From the NCBI GenBank assembly GCA_947683425.1, contig CANTUQ010000081.1, positions 9,854,501-9,918,500 of the forward strand: a stretch of 64,000 nt of DNA, written 5' to 3'. Position 1 is the first letter of the stretch, and the number at the start of each line of letters is the position of its first letter. A program made the translations under genes and the position numbers. The stretch comes from Excoecaria cochinchinensis. Its lineage: Eukaryota; Streptophyta; Magnoliopsida; Malpighiales; Euphorbiaceae. Of this stretch, positions 22,769 through 33,162 are shown piece by piece. The notes below the pieces were generated by a model. The model was not told the origin of the DNA, ran no database searches, and saw nothing but the letters and a program-made list of their open reading frames with translations.

Positions 22769-24195
22769 AGGTTTGGTTCTGTTCGAGTCGCGCATCTGCA
22801 AGGTCGGCCACGTTGAAGTTAGAAGTTTTGTATTTTGTTCAACTTCTGTACTTCGGTTTTGTATTTCTATAGTATTGTAATTATGTTTTATTATGTAATG
22901 ATCTGGAGATTTTTATTGGGATATGTAAACATTAGTATGTTTTTATATTAAGTTATTCCTTTGTTGTATTATTCGCTTTTGCTGCCGCTTAGTGCTTGCG
23001 TGTGCGTGAGTTGTTGTATGATCAGTCTGTGCCCGTAAGGTAAGTTTTTAATTTACCCGTATTTTTGTATGAATGTATTCTTCCGCATTGTGTATGTGCA
23101 TATCTGTATGAGTGAGCGTCGGGTAGCGCGCCCGTCGGCGTCCTTCCAACGGGGACGGCGATGGGGGTGTTACACGTCTCGTGCTTCTCTTCACGTCTTG
23201 ATGGAAGAAGTCCCCGATATCGCGATTTCTCAAAACCCTAATTCCAACCCAATTTAAATCCACTTCAATCTCACCTGAAATTAGCTTTCCCAAGCACGCA
23301 AAACCAACGTGAACAATATAAAAACACTTCCTTCAACAATTTCACACTCAAAACACAAATTAGGTTAGATTAGAATTTCACAATATCATAACCCAGAAAA
23401 TGACAGTAAACTCAAATCAACTTCAATTCCCACTCATCCATTATCCCAACATGCATTATCAACACAGCAGATTGCCAACAAAAGGAGCAAACACAATAAG
23501 AACACAGGAAATGCATAAATTCCCAAACCTAAAAATCTGAAGCTTTAATCACTTAGTTCCACTACTCCCTGCCTTCTCTTTTCCCCTGGGATCGCGAGGA
23601 GGCTCAGCTAAGCACAACACACCAAAGAACACCTAAAATACAAACCCTAAGTTAAATCTAAACCCAGAAATCAAGAAGAAGAAGAAGAACAAGATGAACA
23701 AATGTAGAGAACTTACTAAAATAAATGCAAGATGTGATCAATTTCCACTACCAAAAGCTTGAATCCAAGTTAGGGCATTCAAATGAAGAACAAAAAGGAG
23801 AAGATGAGGTGAAGAAGAAGAGAACGGGAAGAAGATGGAGTTACTGCCTTTCCCCTCCTCTTTCTTCTTTTACTCATCCTTTTTTAACCCTAGACACTTA
23901 GCATCTCTCTAGTGGTGGAGATTAATCACTCACACCCAAGTGACATGCATGCATCACACACAATAAAATCCCAACTTATAACACCCTACTAATGTGTGGA
24001 TAAAGCACACAACCACAACTCAACTACTCATACCCTACAACCATGTGAGCAACATACTCAAATGCAACCTAACTAATTCACACTCTAATGCCATACATGT
24101 ATCCATATGCTAACAAAACCCTTAAAACATATATTTTACCCAAAATACCCTTATGACATGCCAAACACATACCATGCATGAACACACAATTGGGC

Positions 24196-24717
24196 TCATA
24201 CTACTAGGGGACAAACGGGGTGTGACAATTCTTCCCTACTAACAAGAATTTCATCCTCGAAATTATCACCTGAACTGAATAAATGCGGATACTGAGCTCT
24301 CATTGACTCTTCTGGTTCCCAAGTCGCTTCCTCGACTCCATGATGGTTCCATAACACTTTTACCAATGGGATTTGCTTACTCCTCAGTTGTCTCACTTCT
24401 TGAGCTAGGATGGCTCTCGGTTCCTCATCATAAGAAAAATCTGGTTGTACTTGCACATCCTAAACTGACAGAACATGTGACGGATCTGATCTGTACCGAC
24501 GAAGCATCGAAACATGGAAAATATCGTGCAACTTTGCCAACTCCATCGGTAAAGCCAATCTATAGGCTACCGAACCAACCTTAGCCAAAATCTCATGAGG
24601 ACCAATGAAGCGAGGACTAAGCATACCCTTCTTTCCAAACCGAAGCACTTTCCTCCAAGGTGAAACCTTAAGGAAAACCTTATCCCTGACCTCAAACTGC
24701 ACATCTTTCCTCTTCAA
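24196..24717 (-). pseudogene. Element A: integrase C-terminus and chromodomain
   Basis: The end of pol. The first part (KVSPWRKVLRFGKKGMLSPRF, then GPHEILAKVGSVAYRLALP) is the integrase C-terminal region. After a TAG at 24460-24462 comes the chromodomain, with LRSKQIPLVKVLWNHHG and EEATWEPEESMRAQYPHLF. Chromodomains bind modified histones and steer chromovirus insertion to heterochromatin, an established property of the group. The aromatic and acidic residues of the VKVLW and ATWEPE blocks are kept. The frame ends at 24196, about 30 bases inside the 3' LTR. Confidence 0.92.
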
Positions 24718-25680
24718 GTTGGCATAAGACTTTTGTCAAGCCTTAGCCGCTTTCAAATTCCGCTGCACAACTCTAATCTTCTCCTCGGTATCCCTAACTA
24801 ACTCTGGTCCAATCACTGAACGCTCGGATAGCTCGGTCCAACAAACAGGAGTCCTACACTGCCGACCATAAAAAGCTTCATACGGTGCCATACCGATGCT
24901 CGACTGATAGCTATTGTTGTAGGCAAACTACATAAGCGACACATATATGTCCCAACTACCCGAAAAATCCAAAGCACACGCCCTCAACATATCCTCCAAA
25001 ATCTGAATGACTCGCTCTAACTGACCATCTGTCTGAGGATGGAATGCCGTACTGAAGTTAAACTTGGTACCCAAAGCCCTTTGCAATTCCTTCCAAAACT
25101 TCAAAGTGAACCTCGGATCCCGATCTGATACTATGGATAACGGCACTCCATGCAACCGAACTATTTCATCCATATAGATACTGGCCAATCTATCCATCGG
25201 ATAGTCCACTCTCACTGGCAAGAAATGAGTTGACTTCATAAGCCGATCCACTATCACCCAAACTGAGTCATATTTCTTCTGAGTCAAAGGCAAACCAGAT
25301 ACAAAGTCCATAGTAATATCATCCCATTTCCACTCTGGAATGGATAAAGGAATAAGCAATCCCGAAGGGACTTGATGCTCGGCCTTTACTTGCTGACATG
25401 TCAATCACTTGGACACGAAATCTACAATGTCCCTCTTCATACCGGACCACCAATAAAATTATTTCATGTCCCGATACATCTTTTCAGTCCCGGGATGCAT
25501 GGTAAAAACCGTGGTGTGTGCCTCACTCAAAAGCTGTCTCCTCAACTCCTCATGCTCAGGCACACACAAGCGGTTTCTATACATAAGCACCCCATCAAAA
25601 ATCAAGAACTCTGACTGCTTACCAGATCTGATCTCTTGCATAACCCGCTGTAGCCTCTCATCATCTCTCTGAGCATCCAC
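24718..25680 (-). pseudogene. Element A: integrase zinc-binding and catalytic core
   Basis: The zinc-binding domain starts at 25680 (ELRRQLLSEAHTTVFTMHPG), and the core follows with WDDITMDFVSGLP (first Asp), SIVSDRDPRFT (second Asp) and FHPQTDGQLERVIQILEDM (Glu). Catalytic D, D and E are all present. In-frame stops occur at 25459-25461, 25405-25407, 24928-24930 and 24736-24738, with no frameshift. Apart from those stops the whole gag-pol of A can be read in a single frame from 28839 to 24196. Confidence 0.93.
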
Positions 25681-25686
25681 AATCCT

Positions 25687-27948
25687 CTATCTCAAGGTAG
25701 GCTTCACTCTCAACTGAGCAACCAAAGCTCCATCTGGATCAAACCTCCATCTAAATCGTCTCAAAAATAAGGCTGAAACCGACTTTCGACTCAAAGCATC
25801 AGCGACTACATTGGCCTTACCCGGATGGTAATCCAATATGCAGTCGTAGTCCTTAAATAACTCAAGCCAATGGCGCTGTCTCATGTTCAACTCCTTCTGC
25901 ATGAGGAGATACTTCAAACTCTTATGGTCCGTAAAGATCCTACACTTCTCCCCATATAGATAATGGCGCCAAATTTTCAGAGCAAAGATAACAGCTGCTA
26001 ACTCCAAATCGTGTGTCAGATAATTTCTCTTATGTGGCTTCAACTGTCGAGAAGCATAAGCCACAACCTTACCTTCTTGCATCAAAATACAGCCAAGACC
26101 CACACCCGAAGCATCACTATACATGACAAACTCTTTACTCGAGATGGGTTGAGTAAGTATAGGAGCTTCGACTAGCAACCTCTTCGACTGCTCGAAATAA
26201 GCCTGACACTTATCCGACCACTCAAATTTGACTCCTTTCCTTAACAACCTCGTCATTGGAGTAACAATAACCGAAAAACCCTTCACAAACCGATGATAAT
26301 AGCCTGCTAAACCGAGAAAACTCCTCACTTTCGAAACATTCCTAGGCGCTTTCCAATCAACTATCACCTCAATCTTGGCTAAATCAACTTGAATACCCTT
26401 AGCCGAAACAATACGACCTAAGAAGGATACTTCCCGAAGCCAAAAATCACACTTACTAAGCTTGGCAAACAACTGATGCTCCCTCAACACTTGCAAAACC
26501 AGCCGGAGATGCTCTTCATGCTCTTTCTCATCCTTGGAATACACCAAGATGTCATCTATAAACACCACTACAAACCGGTCTAAGTATGGCCTAAACACTC
26601 TGTTCATCAAATCCATGAATGCCACTAGAGCATTGGTCAAACCAAACGGCATCACAAGGAACTCATAGTGGCCGTACCTAGTCCGAAATGCAGTCTTAAC
26701 CACATCCTTATCCTTAACTCGCAACTGATAATAATCCGACCGAAGATCAATTTTGGAAAAGACACCCGCACCTCGAAACTGATCAAACAAATCCTCGATC
26801 CTAGGCAAAGGATACTTATTCTTCACTGTGACCTTGTTAATTTGCCTATAATCAATACACATCCTCAGAGACCCATCCTTCTTCTTAACAAACAAAACCG
26901 AAGCTCCCCATGGAGATATGCTGGGTCTAATAAACCCCTTATCCAATAGCTCTTGTAGCTGATTTTTGAGTTCTCTCAACTCCACAGGAGCCATCCGATA
27001 AGGTGCTTTCGATATGGGAGTGGTACCCGGCATAATCTCTATGGACAACTCGACTTCTCTCTCAGGAGGCAAACCCAGCAACTCACTTGGGAACACATCT
27101 CCAAACTCCCGCACAACAGGGATGTCCTCAATCCGAACTTGATCTCTCTTGGAATCCAACACAACTGCTAGAAAAGACTCACAACCCTTCCTAATGAATC
27201 TCTTAGCTTGCATTGCTAAAATCACATTGTTTAAAGAACTAGCACCCAAACCTTTCACAATTACAGAAGACCGATCTCTATCCCGAAGTACGACTGTCTT
27301 CCTATGACAATCAACCACAGCCCGATGCTTACCCAACCAATCCATACCCAGAATTAGATCAAACTCTCTGAAAGGCAACTCAATCAAATCCGCAGGAAAC
27401 ACAACTCCCTCAATTAGCAGGGGAAAATTCCTATACACTCTACTCACATTAACACTATGCCCTAATGGACTGGTCACACAAATCTCATAATCTAATTGAT
27501 CTACCACATGCAACTTATCAATTAACTTATCAGTGCACAAATATGAGTGTGTGGAACCAGGGTCAATTAGAGCATATAATTCAGTGTCATGGAGTAGAAA
27601 CTTACCAACTATCACATCGGGCGCATCTTGCTCCTCTCTAGCTCTCACAGCATAAGCTCTAGCTGGGATAGGCAATGAACGCTCAACTGACTCAGATGCA
27701 GCTCCCTCTCTAGGTCGACCACCTCGACCTCTACCACGACCTCTAGCACGGTTAGCCTGCGTGGCATTCGAACCAACTCTAGTGGCCTCCCTCCGATCAC
27801 CCGAAGCTTCATACGATCTCAAACAGTTGGCCAAAAAGTGCTCGGTGCTCCCGCAATGGAAACACCCACCAGTGAGCCACCTACACTCACCCCTGTGCGG
27901 CTTGCCACAGTGTGTGCACTCAGGTAATACTTCTGTCCTAGAACCCAA
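25687..27948 (-). pseudogene. Element A: zinc knuckle, protease, RT and RNase H
   Basis: The longest open stretch in the window, 753 codons. Order on the minus strand: zinc knuckle CFHCGSTEHFLANC (C-X2-C-X4-H-X4-C, about residues 31-44), an Arg-Gly-rich linker, protease with ALIDPGSTHSYLC (about 130-142), RT with CIDYRQINKVTVKNKYPLPR and FIDDILVYSKDEKEHEEHL, then RNase H with YSDASGVGLGCILM and TDHKSLKYL. Protease makes mature proteins, RT copies the RNA, and RNase H removes it. It ends at a TAG (25687-25689). The RT active site is intact. The open frame is a fragment of one gag-pol polyprotein and not a separate gene. Confidence 0.95.
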
Positions 27949-28839
27949 ATCACCTCTACCAGAACTAGATACCCTACCTGAACCCTACCTTCTACCTCTC
28001 ATAGCTGGGCCTGCAGATGATTCATCCTATGGGTTCCTTGATCTCTTACCCGAGGATGAAGAAGACGAACCTCCACGAGAGGGATTCCTCGTCTGAGCCC
28101 TCTCTCTCAACACAGACTCTGATCTCTCAGCTCTAACAGCAACTTCCACAATCTGATAATAATTCACCCCTGGAGTGCTCATCAGGGAAATCAATATAGC
28201 CCTTAAGGATTCATTCAATACTGCCTCAAAATGACGGTATCTGAACTAATCAGTCATAACACCTTCTGGAGCATACCTAGACAACCGATTGAATTCTTTC
28301 TGAAACTTTAAAACTGACATAGCTCTCTATTTTAAGCTCAAAAACTGTGCCCATCTAGCATCCTTATAAGTCTGAGTCATGTACTTCTTCGTGAACTCTC
28401 TCTCAAAGAAATCCCAAGTAATTGGATCAGGTAGCTGAGGATGTCTACAAACCAATTCCCACCATTCATAAGCAGACCCTTGCAACAAAGCCACTGCACA
28501 CTCTGCCTGTTGATCAGGAGGACACCAGACTTCTCTCAATGTACGCTTCACCTTTTCTAACCATTTTTCAGCCAACTCTGACTCATCTAAACCCGTACCA
28601 TAGAAATCTTCAGCACCAGCCCTTCTCAAGCTCTCTATAGGGGCTCTAGGAGCAGTTACTCTCTCCAAGAACCTAGCCATGTCCTGTGACAGCCTGAACA
28701 TAGTTTCAAAAGGCATGGCAGCGGCCTCGGGCTGGACCCTAGCAGGTTGAGCCGACACAGAAACTGAAGGATCTACGGCTTGAGGGTTCACACTCTCGGC
28801 AGACTCCTCAAGTGATCCACGAACAGAGTTAGAAGCCAT
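27949..28839 (-). pseudogene. Element A: gag
   Basis: Starts at ATG 28839, about 120 bases inside the 5' LTR, and shares the frame of pol. The Gag domain shows LAEKWLEKVKRTL and YEWWELVCRHPQLPDPITW, then FFEREFTKKYMTQTYKDARW. In-frame stops are at 28327-28329 (TAA), 28246-28248 (TAG) and 28027-28029 (TAG). The knuckle lies in the next open segment. Like the rest of element A it is interrupted only by nonsense codons. Confidence 0.92.
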
Positions 28840-28942
28840 CTAAAACAAACAAGAAGACAACCGCATCAGCCAACACAGATCTAGACATATATACATCTAT
28901 GCACCTCAACACATCAACAACACCCAGAAACGCCTAAACCTA

Positions 28943-28955
28943 GGCTATGATACCA
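28943..28955 (-). other. Primer-binding site of element A (tRNA-iMet type)
   Basis: On the minus strand TGGTATCATAGCC, five bases from the LTR. The standard plant form is TGGTATCAGAGC, complementary to the 3' end of initiator tRNA-Met. One base differs. It fixes the element's orientation. Confidence 0.88.
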
Positions 28956-29350
28956 AAAACTGTAACACCCCCTACCCATACGTAGGCATACCCATCCTCA
29001 AGGGGTAAGAAGCCGTATGAGCCGGGCGTGTCTCCAAGCAGATAAAGATACAAAACATACATTCATACATAATAACCATACATCATTACGGCGAAAGTAG
29101 AACCTTCATAAGCATCAGAATGATCCATCATTACAATAGCAAAATTCGTTACAATAATGTTCTGATCAAAAGCCAGAATAAATAATTACATATCCCAAAT
29201 GTATATAAATGCGGAAGCTTTACAAAATAATGGTATAAAGAGAGTTCCAATACAAAAGAATCAACATACTATCAAAAATAAAGCCCTAACACTAATCCCT
29301 CTGTGTTGGCTTGACTGGCGACGACTCTCCCAAAAGAACTCCATCCTCCG

Positions 29351-29398
29351 CACCTGCACGGATAAAACACCGTGCTAAGCGATAAACGCTTAGTGGGG
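29351..29398 (-). other. Conserved LTR double hairpin in element A 5' LTR
   Basis: Same sequence as at 17917-17964: GCACGG/CCGTGC and CTAAGCG/CGCTTAG on the + strand, followed by GTGGGG. Confidence 0.8.
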
Positions 29399-29417
29399 AA
29401 CACACAACAAAAGAGTG

Positions 29418-29441
29418 GACTCTCCCAAAAGAACTCCATCC
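29418..29441 (+). repeat. 24-base templated filler at insertion junction
   Basis: An exact copy of 29323-29346 sits between the broken LTR and the copia-like fragment. Local copying of this kind is typical of end-joining repair. It marks the left side of the deletion. Confidence 0.85.
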
Positions 29442-30851
29442 CTAGTCATTTATCACTAATGGGCATAAAGATAAATTAAGACTAGTATAGATTTGCATTG
29501 ATAATCATGGGATGATTATATATGATGATATAAATCAAATCTATAGGTATTTGTTAGAGAACAAAGTACTGGATAGACCCACTGTAAGATCACTACATGG
29601 GATAGTGTCATAAGTGATCTTATAATAGATATGTTATTGAATCCTTTGACTTGAGATTATCACGGTTTCCTACATAAGGAACATTATGTTTTGACATAAT
29701 CAAACGTTATCTTTAATCGGATAATTATAAAGTTTATGATCGGACATAATGAGAATTATGCGGAGGAAAGTGAATAATCAAGATGGAATTTGTCCCTCTC
29801 TAATGAGAGAGAAATCTATTGGGCCCCTCAATAAGTAGGACTGTAAAATACATGGCCATGCTCGAATGAATTGATAGTGTCATCAATGTCATATGAATTT
29901 ATCAGTCTACTTAGTGATCGGAAAATTATATGTTTAAACAATATAAGTTTGACATGTACCATGACTTGTGTTCAAACAAGATATCGTGTGACAAAAGAAT
30001 AATAACATGTTCTATTGTCAGGTTAAAATCGGACTAACAATATTTATATTATTTGGGTAGTCATAATATCTTGCTAGAGAACAATTATGACTTGTGGGCT
30101 TATTATGGGATTAGGTCCACTGCCAACATAATATAAACCTATTGGGTCACACACCAAGACCAAAATGAACAAAATTGATTTTATTAGGTTATTTCGGAAT
30201 AATATATAAATAAAGGTATTTATATTTAATTTCGAAATTACATATTTATATATATTTATATATGTACATATACATATATCTCTTATTTTGAATATGAGAT
30301 AATAGTATGTATTAATATAATATTTCTTATTATTTTGAATAAGAAATAAATAAATATATATATAATGTAAATATCTCTTAATTTTGAATTAGAGATAGTA
30401 TCATTATTTACCTATTAGGGTTTTAAACTTATTTACATATATATAGATATATGTTAAGAAAAGAGATTAACCCATATGATAACTCTAATCACGTTCTTCA
30501 AGTAGGAATAGATTTAGAGTGGCTGTACATCTCTTTTCTTGTGAGAATAAGAAAAAGAAAACCTAGCCACCTTTTCTTTGAGAAAGAAAAAAAAATCAAA
30601 AATCCACTCACAACATAAGGGAGCTAGCACCCCTGCGAGTTCTATTCGTTGGTTTGTGCGTGTGGATACCGGTAGAAGGTGTTCGTGATTGAAGCATCAC
30701 CTAAAGTCCGAGAAAAGGAGTTATTTTCGTTCTAAGGTCAGAAAATCTTAATCTCTTCCTTTTGAATTAATTGAATATACTTGGATCCTGTCTTCGGGTT
30801 TCGGTTTTATTCCACTGCGTTTAATTTGAATTATTCCGTTGAAACCCAACA
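29442..30851 (+). mobile_element. Truncated LTR, probably Ty1/copia
   Basis: A 1.4 kb sequence foreign to the element A LTR that ends in AAACCCAACA, a common copia-type LTR end. Near its end is a block with GTTCGTGATTGAAGCATCA typical of the R/U5 part of such LTRs. The left end has no TG start and meets the 24-base filler, so the 5' part is lost. An AT-rich part (30277-30396) holds three hairpins spaced about 50 bases apart. No coding region. Family assignment rests on LTR style only. Confidence 0.6.
30277..30396. repeat. Three AT-rich hairpins with a shared loop
   Basis: Hairpins at about 30278-30301, 30322-30347 and 30373-30396 all share the centre ATTTTGAAT while the arms differ: TATCTC/GAGATA, TTTCTTATT/AATAAGAAA and ATCTCT/AGAGAT. 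The arms stay complementary in each, so they look like diverged tandem copies of one structured unit. Confidence 0.65.
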
Positions 30852-32466
30852 CCAATATCATTCAACAACCTATAACATGCAATATCATATACATTACTTA
30901 TTATTTGGCTAAGTTAAAATTTCCATTATATCATTTGCACATTAAAAACACATAAATGAGGACTAAAGAACTCAAAACAGAAGAAAAAGGATTGATAAAG
31001 ACCCATATACGTTTGATAAAAACAGAAGGGACAGAGGCCTAGAGGGGCACGAGTCGTGCTTGAGGAGCACGACTTGTGCTCCTGGAGCCCTGAGGGGCAC
31101 GAGTCCTGCTTGAGGAACACAACTCGTGCTCCTGCTCCAAGCAAGGGAGCGCGAGTTGTGCTCCCAGAGCACGACCTGTGCTCGGCTTCCCGCCAGGAGC
31201 ACGACTCGTGCTCCTGCTCTCTCACTCCCTCAGAAGGCGTAGAAAGAGAAGAGAAAAAGAAAGAACACTTACCCAGATGTATGAGGAGGACACGACTCAC
31301 ACACCCATGCACGACTCGGACAACCACACAGACAGCAAATAAAGAAAGAAAAAACATGAAAGAGAAGGGACAGAGGCATGAGGAGCTGCACGAGTTGTGT
31401 CTAAGGGACACGTCTCGTACTTCTCTTCACGTCTTGAAGGAAGAAGTCCCCGATATCGCGATTTCTCAAAACCCTAATTCCAACCCAACTTAAATCCACT
31501 TCAATCTCACCTAAAATCAGCTTTCCCAAGCACGCAAAACCAATGTGAACAATATAAAAACACTTCCTTCAACAATTTCACACTCAAAACACAAATTAGG
31601 TTAGATTAGAATTTCACAGTATCATAACCTAGAAAATGACAGTAAACTCAAATCAACTTCATTTCCCACTCATCCATTATCCCAACATGCATTATCAACA
31701 CAACAGATTGCCAACAAAAGGAGCAAACACAATAAGAACACAGGAAATGCAGAAATTCCCAAACCTGAAAATCTGAAGCTCTAATCACGTAGTTCCACTA
31801 CTCCCTGCCTTCTCTTTTCCCCTGGGATCGCGAGGAGGCTTAGCTAAGCACAACACACCAAAGAACACCCAAAATACAAACCCTAAGTTAAATCTAAACC
31901 CAAAAATCAAGAAGAAGAATAAGAAGAACAAGATGAACAAATGTAGAGAACTTACTAAAATAAATGCAAGATGTGATCAATTTCCACTACCAAAAGCTTG
32001 AATCCAAGTTAGGGCATTCAAATGAAGAACAAAAAGGAGAAGATGAGGTGAAGAAGAAGAGAACGGGAAGTAGATGGAGTTACTGCCTTTCCCCTCCTCT
32101 TTCTTCTTTTACTCATCCTTTCTTAACCTTAGACACTTGGCATCTCTCTAGTGGTGGAGATTAATCACTCACACCCAAGTGACATGCATGCATCACACAC
32201 AATAAAATCCCAACTTATAACACCCTACTAATGTGTGGATAAAGCACACAACCACAACTCAACTACTCATACCCCACAACCATGTGAGTAACACACTCAA
32301 ATGCAACCTAACTAATTCACACTCTAATGCCATACATGCATCCATATGCTAACAAAACCCTTAAAACATATATTTTACCCAAAATACCCTTATGACATGC
32401 CAAACACATACCATGCATGCACACACAATTGGGCTCATACTACTAGGGGACAAATGGGGTGTGACA

Positions 32467-33160
32467 CTTGGAGTTTGACACCATCAATCTATTGAATGCA
32501 AAGGTAGATGCCCTCACCAAAATGGTAAGTGAAACTCAAATTAATTTTTTAGAAAGTGCTAATGTTGTTTGTGAGTTGTGTGGAGGATCTCATTCATATT
32601 CACAATGTAACAAGAGTTCTCATGAGGATGTGAGTTATGTACAAGGGGCTTATGACTAAAGAATGGGGATGAACTCAAATTCTTATAACCCTCAATTGAC
32701 AAACCAACTTGGATTTTCATGGTCAAACCCATCCTTTCAATTAAACCCCCCAATTAACCCCATTAACAAATCACAAAATCCACCAGGATTTCCCATGAAA
32801 CAAACTTTCAACCCTCCACAACCTAAATCCAACCTTGAAAATCTTATGGAGTAATTTATTCACCAAAAAATAACAATCAATAAACAAAATGAGGAGCAAT
32901 TTAAGTATATTAACTCTAAGCTTGAGCAACTTGCTACTCATAACCGAATCCTTGAAACATAAATTGCTCAACAAGCCTTTTCTTCCTCTAAACCTTTCGT
33001 AAAGCTCCCTAGCCAACTGGAGTTACACAAAAAGAGACTTGCCAAGCAATTACTTTAAGGAGTGGTAAGGAGGTTGAACAAATTGCTAGTAAGGGTAAGA
33101 GTAAGAATGTAGTTAATGGTGATGGCGAGGTAGAGGTTGAAGTAAGTAAAAGAAATGAAG
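32467..33160 (+). pseudogene. Element F: Athila gag, segment 3
   Basis: Gag continues after the right target duplication of element A with EFDTINLLNAKVDALTKMV and a zinc knuckle CELCGGSHSYSQC, then Asn/Pro-rich sequence (NPPINPINKSQNPPGFP). In-frame TAA stops lie at 32657, 32852 and near 32960, two of them where Gln is likely in the family. A frameshift near 33045 leads into the protease frame. The join across element A is continuous in frame with segment 2. Confidence 0.9.
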
Positions 33161-33162
33161 AT

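Larger units (their letters stand above)
19137..23174 (+). mobile_element. Solo LTR S2 (chromovirus type) with perfect TSD
   Basis: A 4.04 kb solo LTR, beginning TATAACAACCC (TG changed to TA) and ending GGTGTTACA, flanked by CGTCT at 19132-19136 and 23175-23179. The empty site is visible in the other LTR of element A near 31411, which proves the insertion. It is related to the LTR of element B by the start (CCTAGTCGGAAT, GGGTATTTCGGTAATTT). It contains the palindrome TTAGGCATGCCTAA (21723-21736), GGACCCTGATCAGGTCC (21775-21791), the double hairpin (22718-22768) and very CpG-rich palindromes at 20610-20646 and 21166-21495. No internal coding region remains. Confidence 0.93.
17527..24227 (-). 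repeat. Element A 3' LTR (split by solo LTR S2)
   Basis: On the + strand it reads TATAACACCCCC to GGGGTGTGACA; the first base pair of the usual TG has mutated to TA. Solo LTR S2 occupies 19137-23174. Removing it and one target copy leaves about 2.66 kb. Modules are the double hairpin (17917-17964), the near-palindrome TTAGGCATACCTAA (18445-18458), the GGACC/GGTCC dyad (18394-18410) and a palindrome cluster built on GCACGACTCGTGC (18766-18935). A polypurine tract, AGTAGGGAAGAAT on the minus strand, abuts its right edge at 24228-24240. Confidence 0.92.
17527..32466 (-). mobile_element. Element A: Tekay-like chromovirus, full-length but inactive
   Basis: A complete Ty3/gypsy element on the minus strand, 14.9 kb including later insertions. 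The left (3') LTR is 17527-24227, the coding region 24228-28960, and the right (5') LTR 28961-32466. Flanking 5-base duplications are CTTGT (17522-17526) and CTTGG (32467-32471), one mismatch. Without nested insertions the LTRs are about 2.7 kb. The primer site matches initiator tRNA-Met. A chromodomain at the end of pol identifies a chromovirus, and the long LTRs suggest Tekay/Del. It sits inside the gag gene of Athila element F. Confidence 0.93.
28961..32466 (-). repeat. Element A 5' LTR (with copia-like insertion and deletion)
   Basis: Reads TGTAACACCCCC to GGGGTGTGACA on the + strand. Compared with the 3' LTR it lacks the part equivalent to 17987-18572 (about 586 bases) and instead has a 24-base repeat of its own sequence plus a 1.4 kb LTR-like insertion (29442-30851). 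The rest aligns along its length. The double hairpin is at 29351-29398 and the palindrome cluster at 31041-31222. The CGTCT site that carries S2 in the other LTR is empty here, near 31411. Confidence 0.92.

Noticed and set aside
25687..27948. 753-codon open frame as an intact host gene
   Set aside because: It contains retroelement zinc knuckle, protease, RT and RNase H motifs, lies between matching LTRs, and continues past stops in the same frame on both sides. It is part of a broken gag-pol.
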